NCBI GenBank assembly: GCA_019633425.1
Contig: WSUB01000005.1
Location: 558,001-622,000 of the forward strand
Direction of reading: 5' to 3'
Origin: Tulasnella sp. 424
Lineage: Eukaryota; Basidiomycota; Agaricomycetes; Cantharellales; Tulasnellaceae
Length of the DNA stretch: 64,000 nucleotides
Below are positions 43,486 through 56,015 of the stretch, in pieces (position 1 is the first letter of the stretch; every line of letters begins with the position of its first letter). A program made the translations under genes and the position numbers. Below the pieces are notes generated by a model, which did no database searches, was not told the origin of the DNA, and saw only the letters and a program-made list of their open reading frames with translations.

Positions 43486-44836
43486 TCAGAAGTTGCCGTT
43501 GCCGGTGACAGCAGCGATACGGCTGCGTTCGGCTGCGCTGAGCATGAGCGTCTCGTTGACTTGACGGAGGCGTTGAGTCTCGGCTTCAAGTTCTGCGACC
43601 TTCTGTACCATCTGGGCGGTAGTGAGCTCGAGGTATCGGATGTGAGTGGTGGCTGATGGTAATTAAGATAATGTATTTAGCACTCAGGGTAAGAAGCCTT
43701 GAAGCCGGGCAATTAACTTACCGCGATCCAAGAGTGAAACCTTGCTGCTCTTCTGGTTAGACGCGGGGAGGACTTCCTTCAACTTGCGGTAGCCGTCCCT
43801 CAGCTCATCGCGACGTCTCTGCTCGGACTCGATGCGTTGGCGACGGATCTCCTCTCGGCGTTTGGCGACGACGCTGATGAACAACGATGTGTCAACACTT
43901 GAACGGCGACTCGGAGGAGAACCAGAACTTAAAGAAGAAAGAGAACCAGGCGAAATTGTAGAAGAAGAAGAAAAAAAAGGGAGAGAAGGTACTAACACTT
44001 CGCTAGTGGGCAGAACGCCGTTGATGTTGTCGTCTTCGTCCTCATCGTCATCGTCGTCGTCCTCTTCGCGCTTGGTGGCTCGGCGACGCTTCTCACGTTG
44101 ACCGTTGACGATACCTGCAACGCCGTAGCTCTTGGTGCGGTGTGGGCCGAGGCCGTTGAGGGAGCCTGCACTTGCGTAGGACGAGCCAGGGGAGCCGGTT
44201 CCTGAAGACATAGCGCGAGCGCGACCGTGTGGGGTGTGCTGAGCGTGAGGGTGGTGGTTCGGCCCGATAGCAATACCGAGACTGAAAGGAGCGGGGCCTG
44301 CCAGGTTGTCGGCTGAAAGGTCGCTTGCGCTAAGGTTGGTTAAGGGAGGAGAGATACTCTGGCTTGGCGAGAAAGGACGAGTCGTCGAGACCTGCGACGG
44401 AATGCCCGGAGTAGGGGTGGTGGCTGAAGGGTTGGAGGCGTTGGCGGTAGAGGTAGGGTGGAAGGCGAGAGAGGATTGGACTGGGGAAGCGGTCACGTAG
44501 GGACTTGGAGAGCCGTCTGCGGAGGAGGACGAGTAGTAGGGGATTGTGGAGTTGTTGAGGTTGAGGGAGTTGAAGGCGCCCAACCGTGGTGAGGCTATAA
44601 ATGATAATGCGGGTTGGGGATCAAGGGCGATATATTGATTGAGGGGGTGTGAGGCAGGAGGAGAACGCGTGTTAGCATCAAGGCCGCGTTGCAGGGGTCA
44701 GGCCTCAGGTGAAGGCTAAGACACAGTACATACACATGTTGTGAATCTCGTAGGCAGGATAAGTGTTAAGAGACGCATAGTCGAAGTTGATGGAATAGTC
44801 CTGATGGAATTCGGCGGGACTGGGCGAGTGTTCCAT
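43486..44836 (-). CDS. bHLH transcription factor
   Basis: Predicted 339-aa nuclear DNA-binding protein in four exons (44836-44734, 44594-43997, 43873-43722, 43652-43486) with GT-AG introns and frame kept. The N-terminal two thirds are Ser/Pro/Asn-rich and disordered, with a basic cluster QREKRRRATKRE followed by a run of acidic residues (DDDDDDEDEDD). The bHLH domain is at about 236-300: basic region RREEIRRQRIESEQRRRDEL with the E-x-x-R contact, helix 1 DGYRKLKEVLP, loop NQKSSKVS, helix 2 LLDRATTHIRYLE. A leucine-zipper-like coiled coil follows (LTTAQMVQKVAELEAETQRL). It probably binds E-box sites as a dimer. A run of 14 C (minus strand) lies about 22 nt before the ATG, in the 5' UTR. No orthologue name is certain. 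Confidence 0.92.
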
Positions 44837-44858
44837 GGCTGGCTTTGTGTTTGGTGTT

Positions 44859-44872
44859 GGGGGGGGGGGGGG
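44859..44872 (-). repeat. C14 homopolymer in the 5' UTR of the bHLH gene
   Basis: Fourteen consecutive G on the plus strand (C on the gene's strand), 22 nt before the ATG. Such tracts vary in length and bind poly(C) proteins or form i-motif/G4-type structures; any effect on translation is inference. Confidence 0.7.
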
Positions 44873-47537
44873 TAAGTTGAATGCTGGACTGGATGTGAGG
44901 AATGCAAAATGGAGAAAGATGCGAATGCAAAATGTCGTCAAGGTCGTTCAGAGAACTTGTGTTCCACCAGTGGATTTTTATAAAGTAGCGAGGATCGTCG
45001 TGTGCGTTCGTGAGCGAAGAGGGAGGGGGATGGGGGATGCGGATGAGGAAAGAGCGTTTGGCGAGGGACTTTAATAACGGGATGAGATTGGTGAGAAGCA
45101 GCGGATGGGGGTAGAAAGAATTTCAAACCCCGCACTCAATCGATGCCTGAAATCCCGAATTCCCGTAGTTGAGTGCTCACTCCTCCTGCCTCGTGCACTT
45201 GAACCCAAGTCTCTGGATCTCTTTTACTTTACCACACAGACCATTCTGGCCCTTCCAAACACCCACACAGCCTCTCTCTTCCCATTTTTTGTCTGAATTC
45301 CCATTTTCACCCCCCATCTTCCGACGCCCCAGCCAGCCATTGTTTTTGCTTAATCGGCGGCTTTATGCCCATTGCCACTATAATCGCAATGGCCGCCCCG
45401 CCGCTTTGTGCGCAAGTGATTCGCATTATCCAACTTGTTATACCCAGAACAAAATTCCCTCTCTCAACATAACCCCATTAGGCGCCACGAATAACGCCCC
45501 GGTAAATCCATTCGAACTCACAGACACCGTCAGGCCCCCCCTCGCTTTTCCATGAACCGAGCCAGGGTATCTGATCAATCGACTCGATATAGCCGACTAC
45601 TGTGAAGGACTGCGAAAAAGACTCTCTCGGACTTGGGTCCCGGGTGTCCCCCCAATCCTCCATGGAATCATTCTCCGCCACAGCTCCAGTGGCTTCCACC
45701 ACAGTTCCAACATGGTCTTCTATCACAGACTTTTCCGCTCATTTGCGATTGTGCCAGTGATACACCCCAATTTCCTTTTCTCACTTGGGGGCTTCGCAAT
45801 CACACAGGGGACGTAATAAAAAGACTCTTTTATTTTTTATTTCGCAACAGGGACCTTGAGCTGCTTTGTCCTTCGAACCCCTACCTTTTGCCTTTCGAGG
45901 CCAAGGGAACGGGCGTCGTCGGCTAACGGGTGATTCGGAGTTGCGCAGTCCATCGCCGGCCATTGGTCTCTTTAAACTATATCGGGCATAAGTGGACTAG
46001 TCTTTGTTAACGTACCCTATTATGTGACTCTCTTCCCTCATCGTCAAAACATTTCACACTCTTCTGTTCGTTCTCGAGGACCCTTGGATGCCGTCGGAGA
46101 ACCCCTACCGGACAATCGGGTTCCTGTCGCCCGCTTCAGCCTATTCCCCTCCCTCGACGTTGATCCCCTCCGCCCCTAGCCCCGATTATCATTCCAAGGA
46201 CCTCGTTATGCGAGAAAGGCATAACTCGCTCATTCAACTTTCACTCATGGCCCCAAGTTTACTGCCCGCCCGACTTCACCCGTAGATAAATTCCAAACAC
46301 GGTGAACGCGGCCCGACTTTCACAGGTCGCCGCACGAGAGAGGGCGGAAATGGCGTCTCGCGTTCAACATGACCTAAATCGAGGGCGAACTCTCCATCAC
46401 AATTGCTACCAAGATTTCAGCACAAATTCCCTTCCTTCACCTTACACCGTAAACAAGCTCCAACGGTTAAGCCAATCGCGTATCATACACGGTTGCCGTC
46501 TACGAGCTGCGCTCCCCCATTTGAAACCGTTGTCGATCAACCAATGGGCCTGCATACTCGGTTCGGTCGGACCTCGAACCAAAACTCAAGCCGTTCATTT
46601 GTGTGATTCGGGGGGTACTATACGGTAAAAATGCTTGTTTTGTATGTAATAGTCAAACATGAGAATTAGACTTGTGTAGCTCAAGCTAGGCAGCTAGTCA
46701 ACCCGTCGTCAACGAGAGAGACACCAGAGTGCATAGTCAAAATGTCGAAAAGAAGACAGGTCATTTGGGTTAGAATGTTCCATACGATCTCAGCGTAGTC
46801 TACTAACGGGGGGAGTTGGTGGCTGGCCAAAATAGAAGAGGAGAGAGCGATCCGGACCCAGTTCCATCCCCTGGTGCGTGGGCCGCTCGCGAGCTAAGGA
46901 AAGAATTCCTACAGGCCTTTTCCAAAAAAACAAACTTACTTTCCCGAGTCCACATCGCTTTTGCGATGGTTCGCAGTGGAGGCAATGAAGTCTCATCTCT
47001 TTCATTCACGAGTCGGAGGTCATCCATCGTCCCGACGTCCCGAACACCATCGATGACCAAACGTCACCACTGGAAGCCACTCCCAAAACGAGGTTTCTCA
47101 ATTATCATCTTAATGCCATTCAAACCCACTTTCGACGCCACCATCAGTCATCGATCGCGCACACCGCTCTTTAGAAAAGAAAACGCGCGGTGGCCTCGCG
47201 GCGTGCATCCAATCGCGTGAGACCGTCCGCCAGGGTTGAAACCGTACTAGAAGTTGGAAATCAAAAGAATCAAAGCGTAGCAGAGTTCACCGCCCTTCGC
47301 AACTCATTTATCTCCCTTCGTTGACGACGACGAGAATCGAAGAGGGGTTTCGGTATCAACTTGAAACGAGAATCGTGAATCGAAAATGAACGGGCTCTTT
47401 GCGACAGAACGTGGATCACAGAATCAAGCGTCATCATCGCTCGAGTACGTAGTAGATTGTTCACAACGCTCGATCTCTCAACGACCGGGTATCCATAATC
47501 ACGGAAGATAAAAATCATCGGCATTCAAAGCGATCTG

Positions 47538-47559
47538 CTAGTAGTAGTAGTAGTAGTAG
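47538..47559. repeat. (TAG)n microsatellite
   Basis: About seven perfect TAG units followed by CCAGTAGTACC. Confidence 0.8.
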
Positions 47560-48709
47560 CCAGTAGTACCAAGTCATCTCCGTCTCCCTCGGGCTCAGGA
47601 GGGGAACTCCCCGTCTGACACCGAGACACCACACCACCTCCTATAGCAGCGCTTAAAGCGTCCAGGTCATGTGAATGATGTGCAAAAATTCACTTACGCG
47701 TTAAAAGAACATCGACGGCCTCCTCTTCGTAATTTCGTCCGGATCCCTCCACCCTGTCTTTCAAAGTTCACGGACCCCAGAGGCCTATTCTCCGCAACGC
47801 CCGTGGGGGTGCTGCGGGTATGAAGCGATAGAGATTGTCAGAAGCACCACCCCTGTATAATATCTCGTGCATCGACCGGGTTCTCAGAGATCCATCCCAG
47901 CTAAACCCACGGAGGATGCGGAGGGAAGGTGGACTCTGATGTGGGTTGAACTCCCAACCAACTTCCGATGCCAAGAAGCAAGGAAGTCTTGTGTGGAGAT
48001 CCGCTTATAGAGGCGAACCGGAGCTGGAAAGGAAGAACGGAGTAAGCGTGAAGCGATCGCTCCTTAGTTAGCGGCTTTGCGTACCTTGGTCTTCCTCCCC
48101 GTCTCATACTCCACCTACAAGGCGCAAACTTTCCCCATTCCGAAGCTCGTTCCCCAACTGAGAGACCTCCTTTTGATATTCGTTTATGACGAGTCTCGGA
48201 GAAACCTCTTATATCGCTTGAATTATTGGGCCGTCCTTATCCCAGGGATCTCTGGTATAAATTCACTGGACGGGAAGAGCGCTAAGGCAACCTCCGAACA
48301 ACCGATCCCACTTTTTGCTCCCACTCCCTAAAGACCCAAGAAATATTTTCGGTGTTGATTCTCCAGCGGCTAACGAACCAGAGATGCCATGTGGGATAAG
48401 GAGGCTCGCGTGCGCATGAGCCACCCGGTGGGGTCGAGAGGCGTTCACGTGTGTTTGTGCCCCGCGGTCGGATGTGATCCCAAAGGATAGGCAAGGCCAA
48501 GCTTATGACCTCTCCTTCTCTCCTCTTTTCTCGTTCTCCGTGTCTCTCTAACGCCGGCCTGAGATCGCGGCGTCGTTCCCCAGTGCAAACATTGTGCAAG
48601 TCGCTGGAACTCGGGAAACCGCACTAGACTTTGTTAGGGTCGGCTTCGCTATGCCCTCTTCGCTCCCCGGCTCAATTGCCACCGAGGGCTCAAAGAACGA
48701 TAAGTAAAA

Positions 48710-48752
48710 TGGAATTTCATCCCCATGTTAAAAGCAGGGAGATGAAATTCCA
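48710..48752. repeat. short inverted repeat (hairpin)
   Basis: TGGAATTTCATC and GATGAAATTCCA form 12-bp perfect arms around a loop of about 19 nt; after one mismatch the pairing continues 3 bp (CCC/GGG). Function unknown. Confidence 0.55.
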
Positions 48753-51700
48753 AGGGTAGGCACAAACGGGACGTGCTTACTCGTCTTGCGAACATGATCC
48801 GAATTTGGCTCCAAGGGAATATGCTCGGACACTGGAGAGTTCGAAGCGGGACTCTCTTTTTTCTTGTTGACGTGCTAAACCGAATAGAAGGTAATGAGAG
48901 AAGTCTGATTAACTGCGGGGAGTCTCAGTTTAAACCACGGGATAATTCGCGATAAATGACCCATGGGTCGCTTCGCTTCCACTCCCGATCACTTTACCCT
49001 CGGTCCCACAAGATTACTTCAAGGTCATGTGAACAGCGCCACTCGGATAAGCAGATCCAAAGTCCCAAGATGCACTATCTGCTTGACAGAAAGACCTGTA
49101 TATAGCCGAGTGACAGCTGCCTTTGCCCTCTCGTGGGATAAGGTCTCTTCCAAAGTCAAATGCATTTACGTGCTGATCATTGATAGACGTGAGAGGAGGG
49201 GAAAGGAAGAGGGGAAGAACCCAGGTCCCTGGCACGCACCACCATTACTCCTCGGTTCACTGCGGGTGGCGATTTGACGTAAAAAACAAAACCCCGGTGG
49301 TGAACGGGCCAAAAAGCCGATTGACTGGTTCGCAAAGTTGCATATGCTCAACATGTCGTATGACTGACTTAGTTCGCTAAAGAGTGTAATGCAAAGATAG
49401 GTTAAATCAATTCGCATTGTGTTCACTGCCGTCGGTAGGTCGGATCTTAGTCGAATAAGGGTCTGTGACTATCCCTCGGCCACCTGACTTCGAGTGAATA
49501 ATTGTCCAGTCAGGATCACCACATATCTCCAGAGCTATGACGCTGAGGGGACCATCCGCTTGGGTACAGGGCTATATGTCATTGGGAAACCCAGGTGAAA
49601 AATCGATGATCGATGGGAAAACCATCCATCGTTGAACAACCGGAGAGACTTGCGCCGTCATTCTCTCGGGCTGATATCATTGACACCGATCGCCTATGGG
49701 CGAGACGACAGGTTCCGGTCTGAGCTGAGGGAATGCCTCTCCGGCGGACGGGTCGTTCCCCGAAGGTAAAACCAATGACTCGGGCAAATACCCCGGTGGT
49801 TTACAACAAATGGATAGTTCAAGGGGGGGGTCTTAGCTGAAATTCGAATTGAGGTGATATTCTGGTAATCCCTTGGAAGTAGGCCATCCTAAGTTTTGTA
49901 TGGGGGTGATCCCCCAATCGTCCATTTCCGCCCGGGTCTAAACCACAGTGACCGTTGTTTCAGAGTCGTGTGGAAAGCGCGCCGTCGACGTCACTTGAAC
50001 AGTTGGCTGTGCGTCATTGATAATATTTACCAGATCTAGCCAGGTCTATTCAGTATCCTAGACGACGGGAGCGATCGGTGGCGAGAGCAGCGAGGCGGCA
50101 GCATGTCCTGCGTGGAGAGGGCGGAGGAATATTCCCACGATGTACCCTTTTGGAAAGGGGCAAAAAAACACGCTGCTTTTTGGCCATGAACTGCGCCCCG
50201 ACGCATTTTTGTCGGGATCGGACCTCAAGGCTCCCGAACTTCGGTTCCCCAACCAGGTGGTGAGCGTCGGCCCGATTGAGATAGCAATGGAAGATCGCCG
50301 CCGAAGCAGGAGGGGGACAGACCACCCCTGGGGCCTTCCACTCTGGAATACCTATGGATGGATTTTGCCGAGTGGGAATGCGTGCAGCCTGCAGGGAAGC
50401 TAACCTCCAATCGGTAAGGAGGCCTGGGAGATGTGGTAGTATCAAAGGTGGGGGACGGACTGAAGGCCCAACGTCGCAGAGGCTTCGAAGCTCCACTCCA
50501 CTAATGTTGGGGAGCAATGCACTCATCTGTGCATCGAATTGCCGGATTGGTGCTCCTAAGAAAAAAGGGGATTTCAAGTTCTTGAAGCGAGCAAGCCAGG
50601 GGGAAAAACGAATAAGCAACTGAAACAGAAAAGCCCCCCTCCGTCGTACGCAATTCGCTTAACGGCGCGACCATTGGGAAACAAACGTCGACGATGCGGC
50701 TTGCGTTGCAAATCGGTCGGGTGAAAGCCTCTCCGAAAACCCCACGTAAAGCCCCTTCAACACTCATTAGTGGGAAATAGGAAACGATGAGCCCGAGGTT
50801 TAAACAAGCGAACACGCGTTCCCGCCCTGAAGGCCCGTTGTCTGGGTGCGCCGGGTTGAGGGCCCGCGAGATAGACCGATATCAGATTATAAGCGCTCAC
50901 CACCATGCTTTAGATGGTTACTTGCTTTGTTTGCAATATATGAGTTTGGAAGGCACAGTCGACAACTCGTGTTTTGTTCGATGACCCTCCGCTCCGCTAC
51001 CTATCAGAAAATGGTAAGGTGGGGGACCGTACTGCCAAGGGTGCAAGAGAATATACACCTATGAACTTTCGAGAGGTCACATCCGCCCAAAGCGGCTCTC
51101 CCGAGTTGGGCGCTCTTCCGGAAGTCAAGCCGGAGAGCCGAGACTGAATTCGCAACTGAAGGAGGGACGCCTCCGACTCGTGACCTGGGATTGGTCCTAC
51201 CCACCGTCTTACGACAGAGATGAGGGCAATGGGTGATTCAATTCAAGGGAAATTGTCTAGGCTTGACTCGAAGCATTTCCCTGTCCAAAGTCAAATTTTC
51301 GTTTCTTCGAGTTGGAATTGGCTAGTGCTGGCCGGCGGACTCGAAATCCAACGTGTATCATTTGTCAAGTGAGCTTTGGCTGCAAGTAGGCGGGGTCTAG
51401 TCAATATGGCAGCCCGGAGATAAATCATATGCTTTGCAATATTTCCTAGCAGGCGACGGAAGGGTTCGAACCTCGAAGGAAAGTTTCGCAGTGAGCTGTG
51501 AACCGGCCTCAATTCCAGGCAAGAATAACGATCGATCAGCCTAAACACCCCCATATGGAAATCAAATAAGAGTGAGGCAATATCTCTGCAGGGCCAGAAG
51601 AACAACTCACATGCAGAACCACTCGCGGGAGAGTAGGGTAAAAAAAAACTCCAGAGTTTCAACGGGACTGTTTCGGGGAGAGTTTAGAGAGTTTAGACTG

Positions 51701-52682
51701 CAAGCGGGGTGCGTACACCAAAGGCCAAATCGGGTGACCGATTTACTCGCCAGGCCTTACGAAGGTGCCGCACAATGCCGGTTGACAGAGGGTGAGTGAT
51801 GGCCGGTGTACGTACGCGTGGCTGGCTCGTGTTCGTCGTTCATTCCATTCGAGAAGCACCAGCTGTAACCCAACATTTGTCTACCTTCACTTCCGAGCAA
51901 ATACCTGACATCAATATTTGGAAGCCGGTTTCACCTCCTATCGCTGACTCGTCATCTCCTAAGGCGCTGGGATTCGAGGAACGTGTACGCTAACGCCTTT
52001 CCGCGCTCTCGCGGCCGGCTTCAACCCACCGTCATGAGCGACGAGGGAGCGGGATTTGGAAGCCCTCCCAGGCCAAGTCTACTAAGACTAAGCCAGTTCT
52101 AGTTGGGGCCGCCCATCACAGTACACCCAAACCCTTGATAGGCCAGTCATTTGCACCATCTAATCGCAGAAGAGCAAGGCCTTGCCCTCGACTTCATTTC
52201 CCCTTCGACTTACTGGGGATAAAACATGCAGTCATGTCCACATTACCGCTTCGGCGACTTCGCTCGTCTATCGCGTCTTATCTTGCCCCGAGGCGGCGCG
52301 TGTATCGATGATGCACACAGTTGCGCGCCCTCCGTCATACCACCCCCAAGGTCCTCTAATGCAGAAACAGGAAAGGAATCGTAAATTGTGTCGTGAAGGT
52401 CGCGTTACGTGGGTCGTACGAAGTGAGACAGAACTAGAAGAGACAGACAAAAAGAGGAATGTGGAAACAATAGTTTAGGACCGAGGCAGAAAGTGTTCGA
52501 AGAAATGAAATGCCGCCAGACTAGACTTCGAGGGTGGCTGTACAACGATAGTTGGTGAGTGGTGATGGGAATGGAACGTTCAGCGGATGGCGGAGCTGGG
52601 GACAAACTGGATAAATATGGCGATCAAAAGAAGGATGTTTCGTCGAAGAGGAATTATTCGAGGCGGAAGCAGCTCTTCGATC

Positions 52683-53657
52683 TTATGCACCATAGTAGTA
52701 ACCTGCAAAAATACGCGTTCAGGTGAGCCGATATGACGATAAAATGATATTTGTTACCAACCTCCGTGGTGCGGTCCCTTCATACCGTTGTAATGCTCCA
52801 ACCGTTTCGAGAACCGCCAGTTGAGGAACAGCATGTATATCTAAAGTCGCGAAGACGTCAAATCAGAACATGCCAAAACAAGTGACAAAATGCAAAACTT
52901 GCCTGGAAGACCAAGTCGATCAAGAGGGATACTATGAAGATGACGAAGATCGCATGCCACCCCGTGCTGCACATCGCGTTCGGCATCGTCGTCGTCGAAG
53001 GATTTCCAGCTTCGGACGAAGACCCCCAGATTTGACCACCGTTCGTGCATTCCCAGGTAATCTCATCTTCATTTCGGTATAGCTGGACGATCATGATAAT
53101 TGCGCGAATGGCCGATATGACAAGGAGGAAAGGCCAGAGGAACTTGCAGACGCGGGTCCAGATGTACGAGCGCTAGACGCACGTTTGATGTAAGTCACTC
53201 GAAGTCGATAGCGATCCAGACACCTTACGTTGGAAAGAGCGAGGATGTTGATAACTGAGATTGCAGCCACTGCCATCCCGATGCCACCGTAGATGAACCT
53301 ATGCCGATTCGTCCGTAAAGGGCTTGACTTGACCACCTCAGATTTCAACCGACATACCATTCCGGATACAAGAAGAAGTAGTATTGCCCGAATTTGAAGA
53401 GGAATATACTACCCGCAATGGAGTAGATCTGGTGAGTCGAGAAACGAGATCAAAGGAGGCAATGGGGTCAGAAATGGGACCAGGCTGGATCGAAATCGAC
53501 GACTAGAGGTGACGCACGACGATGATAACAGCCCATGCAATCGCACCTCCGCGCTGTCAAATCCGTTCCATGAGTGAGCATCGTAACAGATCCTTTCAAA
53601 ACACTTGCTTTGACGCCTCACCAGTGGGAGTAAAAGTAGACAATTGTCGCACCACAT
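52683..53657 (-). CDS. small four-pass membrane protein with a GC-AG intron
   Basis: Predicted 193-aa integral membrane protein built from seven small exons: 53657-53622, 53553-53518, 53428-53358, 53298-53229, 53172-52903, 52840-52762, 52702-52683; the frame is kept. It starts MWCDNCLLLLPLRGGAIAWA, a cysteine/leucine start seen in many basidiomycete tetraspan proteins of unknown function. Membrane segments are at about 13-35, 49-70, 82-102 and 143-165. The loop between TM3 and TM4 holds two cysteines (WECTNGG and NAMCSTGW) that could form a disulphide. The tail is RFSKRLEHYNGMKGPHHGGY followed by YYGA, Gly/Tyr/His-rich. The fifth intron begins GCAAGT instead of GT, the known minor GC-AG class; all others are GT-AG. 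No function is assigned. Confidence 0.8.
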
Positions 53658-56015
53658 CAGGAAATAGTCGTGATCGGAATTTCAGAAGGATAGGAAAGGA
53701 GACGGGGTCGTTATAATAAAGAGAAGGTGGGTTCGTAAACGTCGGGATTCGTCAAGCTCGAGAAGAGCTACAGCAAGGTCGGAAGGTCGCTGTTTTGAGC
53801 GCTCGACTTGAGCTTGGACGGTGAGAGGAGAGAGGTAAGGAGTGAGGAATGATGCGATGCCCCGCACGAGGCAAAGCATTATCGGACCCTTCTCGACGTT
53901 CACACGTTCTACGGCTTTTCCGACGCCACAGAATACGGAGGATTCGCCCTCTCCTGGCCTGTTATCAAACGGAGCTAGCGCGCTTCCCGTTGGTATCAAA
54001 CGTCATATACAACTGTATACTGAGCCTACTCTGGCGTAGTGCCGTCCCCTGGTCCTCCCGCCCGTGCTTTCAAGTCCGCCTGAAGAACCATCCTCTGAGG
54101 TGTTACGCTAGCTTGAATGCACGCGATGTCCATCATTGGCTATACGAGAGAGCCGTGTATGGTACTCTCCGAATATTGTTTCGATGCCCTCGAATATCCC
54201 TAACTGTCCTGAGTTACCCCAAACAACGAGCCCAAGACGTCAGGTGCTTCGCTGCCCGGCTCAGAATGCAAAGGAGCCGGTATACTATGCAAATCTATCT
54301 AAACAGAAGGTCTCGGGATAGCTATTATGAGGTTCATCCACCGCCCAGGACGAATTTGCTCCTCCGTGTAATCGGCGAAGGAAAGACGGAGAGCTTTCAC
54401 GATCATACAAGCTCAACACCCTCCGCCGCCAGTTCCAGGAAGCTGGAAGATCGAGCCACGAGTCTATTTCTTCTTGAAAGGTTGAGCTTGTCATCCCACA
54501 ACCTTGAGAAGACTCGACAACTGAATCCTGAATCCAGTCGGTCTAAGACCGCACATCAATTTAAAAGCAGGAAGCAACAGAAGTCAGGTTGTTTCGTTGC
54601 CCAACCTGGGATGCGTCGGAGCTGTTAGACTTGGTCGACGGACAGCATGGTTTCCCTGGAATCTATACAGCTCCCAGGAATCTGGTTATTCATGCAGTTG
54701 GTGAAGGATCGACGGGGCTCTCCGTGACGGCGATCCCACAGCACGATCGAACCCAACGCCACTCACGATCCACTTCCACTACTGAGGGATGGAAAGAGCC
54801 AGTTAAGGAGTGTAATTACTACGCTATATTCAGCCTATTTCACTTTCCGAGATCGAATACATCATCCGCTTCAGTCTTGGGAGGACCTCACTGCTATATC
54901 GGATCCAGCCGATCCTTCCAAAATTGTTCAACACACGAAAGAAGCACAAAGACGACATGAAGAAACCAACAAGCCTATATTTCCTTTCTTTGCTCCTGAA
55001 GACGGGACGCATGTACAACGACACGGAACAAAAGAAAAAACTATCCTACTACATCACACATTGCAGAGAGAGTGGGGGGGATTGAACAACACCCGCATGC
55101 AAACAGTAGCAGCGACAGAAAGACTCGCACAGCTTCTACAAAACTTCGTCTCGAAACACGTCTACTACCTTTGTTTCCATTTCTTCTTCATGAGGGGCGG
55201 CGGTGTGGCAAGCGTGTTTCCCAAGGGAGGAAAAAAAAGACGACCATCAAGGACGTTTTCACAACGCTCACCTCTCCACCAAAGCCCTCTCTCACCGTGC
55301 GCGAGCCTCCCCAGGCTCCTAATAAAAGGAACCCGGACGTCAGAAAGACGGGGGAGACGGCAGGCAAGAGGACTTCCGCGTGCTAAACGGAAGGAAGGAG
55401 AGGAAAAGAGGAGGGGGGAAAAAAACAAACAAACAGAAAAAAAGGAAGAACTAAAAGCACAAATTACAACGATGAATGGAAAAGAAGACGACGGATGAGT
55501 ATGATTGGACAGGGAGGGGGGGAATGAAAAAGAGAAAGGGAGGGGGGGCTGAAGGGCAATTGTTCATCAAAGCCAAGCGCCAGGGCCAAGCTCGCAGTGA
55601 AAAAGAGTTGTATGCCGGAGTGAGATTGAGAGGGTTGTCGATGAAGATATTAGTGGTTCTTTTGGGCGAGTACGATAAGGGAAAGGACAGACGACGGGAT
55701 AAGAGATGAGAGGAGAGAGTGGTTGGTGAGGTCGGAGCTTGATCCTGAGCCGACCGGTGCGATCAAACACGCGACGAGCCGTATGCCTTGTACTTGACTT
55801 TGGAAAAGACAGTCGGACCGCCGCAGTCGATCTTTGCTTTGGACGTACGCCTCGGTTACTGCACGAAGGGTCTAAGCAGCCCGCGTAGTCCAAGCAAACC
55901 GAAACGACCAGGCTTGTTTGAAACGATCGACGACGCCACGCGAATTGCCGTTTAACACAGAAAAAAAGACCCGCCCTGCAAAGAAAACCAAAGCGAATTC
56001 CCTTCGAAAAGACGC
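53658..56015. other. intergenic between membrane protein and casein kinase genes
   Basis: Holds the promoter of the membrane-protein gene on the left and the 3' flank of the kinase gene on the right. A 259-codon plus-strand frame (53849-54628) is Arg/Ser-biased, with no domain and no splice support. 55190-55560 is a purine-rich low-complexity tract with GGGGGG and AAAA runs. No gene is called. Confidence 0.45.

Larger units (their letters stand above)
44873..52682. other. long gene-poor region (~7.8 kb)
   Basis: No domain-bearing frame or consistent chain of exons was found on either strand. Visible features: the bHLH promoter (TTTATAAAG at about 44974-44982), a (TAG)n microsatellite at 47538-47559, a 12-bp inverted repeat at 48710-48752 and a GGGGGTGATCCCCC near-palindrome at about 49902-49915. 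The ORFs are short and occur equally on both strands. It may hold non-coding transcripts or decayed repeats that I cannot recognise. Confidence 0.45.

Noticed and set aside
51440..51500. GGTTCGAACC resembling a tRNA T-loop
   Set aside because: No acceptor stem, anticodon arm or T-stem pairing can be built around it on either strand.
53849..54628. 259-codon plus-strand open frame
   Set aside because: Arg/Ser-rich with no recognisable motif; lies in the divergent promoter side of the membrane-protein gene without splice support.
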